Origin: Ardenticatenales bacterium
GTDB lineage: Bacteria; Chloroflexota; Anaerolineae; Promineifilales; UBA4811
NCBI GenBank assembly: GCA_030667645.1
Contig: DAOUVM010000065.1
Span: 1 to 9,339, forward strand
Length of the DNA stretch: 9,339 bases
Direction: 5' to 3'
Within the stretch, counting starts at the first letter, position 1, and every line of letters begins with the position of its first letter. A program made the translations under genes and the position numbers. Under the pieces are notes generated by a model. That model was given only the letters and a program-made list of their open reading frames with translations, searched no databases and was not told the DNA's origin. Positions 6,631 to 9,339 of this stretch are shown here, in pieces.

Positions 6631-6667
6631 AAAAACGGATCAGACGCCATACTCGTTGCGTCTCCGT
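6631..6667 (-). terminator. Probable rho-independent terminator of the fem transcription unit
   Basis: On the minus strand ACGGA-GACGC (6667-6658) can pair with GCGTC-TGA-TCCGT (6647-6635), giving ten base pairs with a 3-base bulge and a 10-base loop, followed at once by a run of five T residues (6635-6631; the first is the last base of the stem). It sits about 120 bases after the second FemX stop and 15 bases before the -35 box of the nuo promoter. The bulge, the large loop and the short U run make it a moderate terminator rather than a strong one. Confidence 0.55.
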
Positions 6668-6674
6668 GGTTCAA

Positions 6675-6687
6675 ACCGGAAACCGGT
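6675..6687. repeat. Short inverted repeat ACCGG-AAA-CCGGT downstream of femX
   Basis: A five-base-pair, three-base-loop inverted repeat lies in the non-coding junction between the fem genes and nuoA. No U run follows on either strand. A second weak inverted repeat CCAGA/TCTGG lies at 6722-6736. Apart from these and the terminator and promoter, I see nothing in 6541-6786, and no credible ORF. Confidence 0.35.
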
Positions 6688-6786
6688 GGCGGTCAGCTTG
6701 CCGGCTGTTTCTCCACGCTTTCCAGACAGGATCTGGCGCGCTTGGGGGAAAAGATGTGTTTTGTCCGGATCCAAGGGAGAATCGGC

Positions 6787-7902
6787 CTAGCGCGTCTGTC
6801 GGCGGCGATGGAATGCGCTCATTGAACGCCGCAGGGTCAGGTAACGGGGTATGACGGCGGTGTAGATCCAGCGCCACGGGCGAGAGAGGGTCTTGTCCCA
6901 GGCTCCAATATGACGCACCACTCGGCCGCCAAACCCGGCCTTGAAGCGCCAAACGCCCCACATGGAATCGTCCTCGGCAAAGGTATCGGGAGCTCCCCAC
7001 ATGTCGTAAATGCTGTGTCCTTGGGACTTTGCCCAACAGATCGCCTCCCATTGCAGCCGATGATTGGGCATTTTGTCCCGGTGCACATCGCGCGAAGAGC
7101 CATACATGTACCAGGCGCGGTCGCCAAGGCAGAACAGGATCAGGGCAGCAATTGGCTCTGACTCAAACTCGGCAATCAAGGGGCAGGCCAACCCGCTCTC
7201 TATGAACCTCCCCCAGGCATCACGATAGTATGCCAAAGGCCGGATGATGAATTGATCACGAGCGGCTGTCTCGGCGTACATTCGAAATAGTAGCTCCACA
7301 TCATCCATGTCACCCACCCGCACCTGCACTCCCTTGCGGTCGGCCAACCGGATATTGTAGCGAGTCTTTTGCTTCATGGCCGCCAGCAGATCGTCTTTGG
7401 TCTGGGTCAGGTCCAATTGCACGGTGTTGCGAAACTGAATCTGCTCCTCGGAAAAACTCCACCCGCGCGAAACGAGGTTAGACTGGAATGCTACGCCGGC
7501 TGGGTCGGTGGCTTCCTCTGCTGTGCCAGGCACACCGGTCCCAAGCACCACATCTGGGTCAATCTTGACAAAGATGGCGTTCCGACTTTTTCCATGGGCA
7601 ACGAGCGCGTCCAAAACGGCCGCCAGAAGCGACCGATCGTCGCCGTGATCCAACAGTGGTCCTCTGGGAACGTACATGATGGAAACGAGCAGTGGCCGCG
7701 CTCGCCGTGTCAATACCTGTGCTGCCGCCACCACTCTATCCCCTTGGTTGAACGCCAGACGGTCGGCCACCCAGCCGGAACGGCTCTTGAACACGCCCCA
7801 CTCCCAACTCTGCAGGACATGGTGTGCGGGAAACGAGCGGACGATAGTATTCCATCTGTCCCGATCATTGACCAGGGTAGCGTGGATCGGGAGCGGGACC
7901 AC
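6787..7902 (-). CDS. FemA/FemB/FemX-family aminoacyltransferase (second of a tandem pair)
   Basis: Fem-family enzymes move an amino acid from aminoacyl-tRNA onto the peptide side chain of lipid II or a related precursor, building the peptidoglycan cross-bridge at the cytoplasmic face of the membrane. The 371-residue protein has two GNAT-like halves. Family markers are QSWEWGVFKS (31-40), YVPRGPLL (77-84), KQKTRYNIRLADRKGV (177-192), YMYGSSRDVHRDKMPNH (265-281), LQWEAICWAKSQGHSIYDMW (283-302) and WGVWRFKAGFGG (315-326). It lacks the long coiled-coil arm of staphylococcal FemA (about 420 residues). The GTG start at 7902 is 1 base after the TAG of the upstream paralogue, and AGGGAA within the end of that gene can serve as Shine-Dalgarno, so translation is coupled. 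The amino acid transferred cannot be told from sequence. No signal peptide or membrane helix is seen, as expected. Confidence 0.9.
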   Translation of the reverse strand: MVPLPIHATLVNDRDRWNTIVRSFPAHHVLQSWEWGVFKSRSGWVADRLAFNQGDRVVAAAQVLTRRARPLLVSIMYVPRGPLLDHGDDRSLLAAVLDALVAHGKSRNAIFVKIDPDVVLGTGVPGTAEEATDPAGVAFQSNLVSRGWSFSEEQIQFRNTVQLDLTQTKDDLLAAMKQKTRYNIRLADRKGVQVRVGDMDDVELLFRMYAETAARDQFIIRPLAYYRDAWGRFIESGLACPLIAEFESEPIAALILFCLGDRAWYMYGSSRDVHRDKMPNHRLQWEAICWAKSQGHSIYDMWGAPDTFAEDDSMWGVWRFKAGFGGRVVRHIGAWDKTLSRPWRWIYTAVIPRYLTLRRSMSAFHRRRQTR

Positions 7903-7903
7903 T

Positions 7904-8938
7904 CTAGTTCCCTGCCTTCCGAAAGAGGCTGTAGAGGGGAGGGATGAGCACGCGATCGAACGCGCTAGCCCAGCGAATGGCCCGGCCGCCGAAACCGCGC
8001 TTGAAGCGATAGACTCCCCACAGACCGTCGGACCGATGGGAAAACCCGGCCTCTAATGTCTCCTTGTCCTCATCCGGGATACCCCAGAGGTCATAGTGGG
8101 TACACTTGCGGACGCGTGCCCAGCGGATCGCCTCCCACTGCAGCAAGTAGGCCGGCATCCTGTGTCGTTCCCGGTTGCTGGAAGCACCGTAGAGGTAATA
8201 GGCCATCTCCCCAAGAGCAAAAACCATCAGCGCGGCGAGCGGCCGACCTTCATATTCGGCCACCAGCAGCCGCACGTTTCCGCCGGGCGAGAACAGGTCA
8301 AAAGCCGCTCGGTAATATGCCGAGCTGTGGACCCCAAACGCGTTCCGCTCACCGGTAGCCCGAATCAGTTGGCAGAAAACAGGCAGATCGCACTCGGTCC
8401 CAGCGCGTACCACGATGCCCCGGCGGGCAGCCAGCCGGATGTTGTAGCGGGTCTTGGGCTTCATCCGTTTGAGGGCATCCTCCTCGCTGCCCGTGATGTC
8501 TATGAGCATGGTGCGCCGGGGCTGAATCGATCGATTCGCAGCGCGGAAACCGGCGTCGACCAGAGATGCTTCCAGTGCTGGCATCTCGGAATCCAGTAGA
8601 TTGGGCTCAATGCGCAGAAAGACGGCGCGGTGCTCTCGGGCGTTGGCCGTCATTCGCTCCAGGATAGAACGCACCTGGGCGGGATCGTCCCAGTGAACTA
8701 CCGGCCCTTTTGGTACGTAGGCGATGCTAAAGAGCCGGCCGGGAACCCTCTTTGATGGGAGCCACCGATACAGAATCTGCGCCCCGGCCGCCAGATTGCC
8801 TCCGTCGGCTGAGGTCACCAGTTGCCTCTCCCACCCAAATCGTGCCTTGAGGGCGGCCCAGTTTGACGTCTGGAGTAGGTGGCCGTGTGGGTGACCAGCG
8901 ACAAGAGCGTCCCACTGCCTGTGACTAGGGCCCGGCAT
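7904..8938 (-). CDS. FemA/FemB/FemX-family aminoacyltransferase (first of a tandem pair)
   Basis: This paralogue of the next gene shares its domain order and motifs: LLQTSNWAALKARFGW near the N terminus, YVPKGPVVHWDD, MKPKTRYNIRLAARRGIVVR, YLYGASSNRERHRMPAYLLQ, WEAIRWARVRKCTHYDLWGI and LWGVYRFKRGFGGRAIRW. It should add an amino acid from aminoacyl-tRNA to a lipid-linked peptidoglycan precursor. I place the start at the ATG at 8938 (344 residues) because AAAGGGG at 8945-8951 lies exactly 6 bases upstream and homologous N termini begin about here. A frame from an ATG at 8983 would add 15 residues (MPLARCWGAGG...) that resemble no Fem N terminus and would overlap the upstream gene by about 59 bases. 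With the chosen start the overlap is 14 bases, implying co-translation. Confidence 0.9.
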   Translation of the reverse strand: MPGPSHRQWDALVAGHPHGHLLQTSNWAALKARFGWERQLVTSADGGNLAAGAQILYRWLPSKRVPGRLFSIAYVPKGPVVHWDDPAQVRSILERMTANAREHRAVFLRIEPNLLDSEMPALEASLVDAGFRAANRSIQPRRTMLIDITGSEEDALKRMKPKTRYNIRLAARRGIVVRAGTECDLPVFCQLIRATGERNAFGVHSSAYYRAAFDLFSPGGNVRLLVAEYEGRPLAALMVFALGEMAYYLYGASSNRERHRMPAYLLQWEAIRWARVRKCTHYDLWGIPDEDKETLEAGFSHRSDGLWGVYRFKRGFGGRAIRWASAFDRVLIPPLYSLFRKAGN

Positions 8939-9203
8939 CCACCACCCCTTTCCCCCGGCGCCCCAGCAGCGTGCCAGCGGCATTGTTCTCCGCCAAGATG
9001 TCTTTCGTCAGCAGATCCGAGAGCCCGGGAGTTGCCGGCGGCTCTGGTAGGAGTTTGTCACAAAGCCGGATCAGCGGCTGGAGAAGCGCCATCGGAGCGT
9101 GAAGCTTGGGTCGTTTGATCCCTACCGCTCGCAAGACCAGGTCGTAGACATGGTCCTGGGTCATGGTCTCCGCACTGACGCCGGGGATGCGGGAGGTTTT
9201 CAT
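8925..9203 (-). CDS. Small protein resembling the C-terminal third of an NDUFA9-like/atypical SDR (NAD-dependent epimerase family)
   Basis: The 92-residue product reads DHVYDLVLRAVGIKRPKL, then PMALLQPLIRLCDKLLPEPP, then ATPGLSDLLTKDILAENNAA. This pattern (helix, R-P-K-L, P-x-x-L-L-x-P, LLP-x-PP-x-T, a DLL...D-x-x helix, N-A) is what I know from the substrate-lobe end of NAD(P)-binding atypical SDRs related to the complex I accessory subunit NDUFA9. The whole Rossmann half, with its GxxGxxG nucleotide-binding motif, is missing, and the DNA before it codes for a cyclase. It is thus either a stand-alone fragment or a remnant of a deletion. Its ATG overlaps the cyclase stop as ATGA, and its end overlaps femX, so it should be translated with them. 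No strong Shine-Dalgarno is seen. The family assignment is from pattern memory only; a lineage-specific hypothetical protein is the alternative. Confidence 0.55.
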   Translation of the reverse strand: MKTSRIPGVSAETMTQDHVYDLVLRAVGIKRPKLHAPMALLQPLIRLCDKLLPEPPATPGLSDLLTKDILAENNAAGTLLGRRGKGVVDAGP

Positions 9204-9339
9204 TTGGTCAGCCCAACCAACTCGTAAACCTCTTCGATAGTCTGGCGGCCCTTGACCTTGATGGATTGGAGCGGCATCACCTTGACGCGGTGCCTGATTT
9301 GATGGTAGGCGGCCTGGCTCATAAGGATCTGTCCTGGCC
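9200..9339 (-). CDS. Class III adenylate/guanylate cyclase, C-terminal end (partial, runs off right edge)
   Basis: The last 45 codons of a gene entering from the right edge are visible, ending in TGA at 9200-9202. The peptide begins PGQILMSQAAYHQIRHRVKV and ends SIKVKGRQTIEEVYELVGLTK. This is the conserved end of the class III nucleotidyl cyclase catalytic domain: GxILxSxxxY-x-x-x-x, a hydrophobic strand, then the VKGR...VYEL strand pair that closes the domain. The enzyme would make cAMP or cGMP from the nucleoside triphosphate. The metal-binding aspartates and substrate-specifying residues lie outside the window, so activity and product cannot be judged, nor any N-terminal sensor domain. The stop overlaps the next ATG (ATGA), making the cyclase the upstream member of the fem transcription unit. 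Confidence 0.8.
   Translation of the reverse strand, partial: PGQILMSQAAYHQIRHRVKVMPLQSIKVKGRQTIEEVYELVGLTK

Noticed and set aside
6625..6854. Short plus-strand frames over the fem-nuo junction
   Set aside because: They run across the terminator and into the antisense of femX and have no family pattern or convincing ribosome binding site.
8939..8983. Upstream ATG that would add 15 residues to the first Fem protein
   Set aside because: The extension is unlike Fem N termini and overlaps the preceding gene further; a well-spaced AAAGGGG fits the ATG at 8938.
1..9339. Search for CRISPR arrays, insertion sequences, tRNA or rRNA genes and defence-type genes
   Set aside because: I saw no spaced direct repeats, transposase-like ORFs, terminal inverted repeats, or tRNA or rRNA signatures on either strand.

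Overview
The window looks like chromosomal DNA from a bacterium with a large multi-subunit respiratory chain and a peptidoglycan wall. Every gene is on the minus strand, so transcription runs from high to low coordinates. The gene content suggests a member of the Chloroflexota or a similar deep-branching phylum: a NuoL-NuoM-NuoM order, paired FemAB-type transferases, and a class III cyclase next to an atypical-SDR-like protein. That placement is inferred from protein style only; there is no rRNA or other marker gene here.

Layout in order of transcription. (1) 9339-6787: the last 45 codons of a class III nucleotide cyclase; a 92-residue protein resembling only the C-terminal third of an NDUFA9-like/atypical SDR, coupled to the cyclase by an ATGA overlap; then two consecutive FemA/FemB/FemX-family transferases (14-base overlap, then a 1-base gap). 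These four form one compact transcription unit. (2) 6541-6786: a non-coding junction of 246 bases with a probable intrinsic terminator for the fem unit (6631-6667), followed directly by a good sigma-70-type promoter with an extended -10 (6589-6616) for the next operon. (3) 6540-1: a complex I (NADH:quinone oxidoreductase, type I) operon with nuoA, nuoH, nuoJ, nuoK, nuoL, nuoM and the first 33 codons of what looks like a second nuoM, running off the left edge.

The nuo operon encodes only membrane-arm subunits. nuoB-G would normally lie between nuoA and nuoH, and nuoI between nuoH and nuoJ; none is present. A perfect 11-bp inverted repeat occupies the nuoA-nuoH gap. NuoL has a C-terminal lateral-helix region clearly longer, by my hand count, than in textbook NuoL proteins. 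With a second NuoM-type antiporter gene following the first, this suggests the '2M' type of complex I, in which an extra proton-pumping subunit is inserted and the NuoL connecting helix is lengthened to span it. This is the most interesting inference in the window and can be tested by reading past the left edge and by alignment.

The two halves seem functionally separate: envelope peptide cross-bridge synthesis, possibly with cyclic-nucleotide signalling, on one side and respiratory proton pumping on the other.
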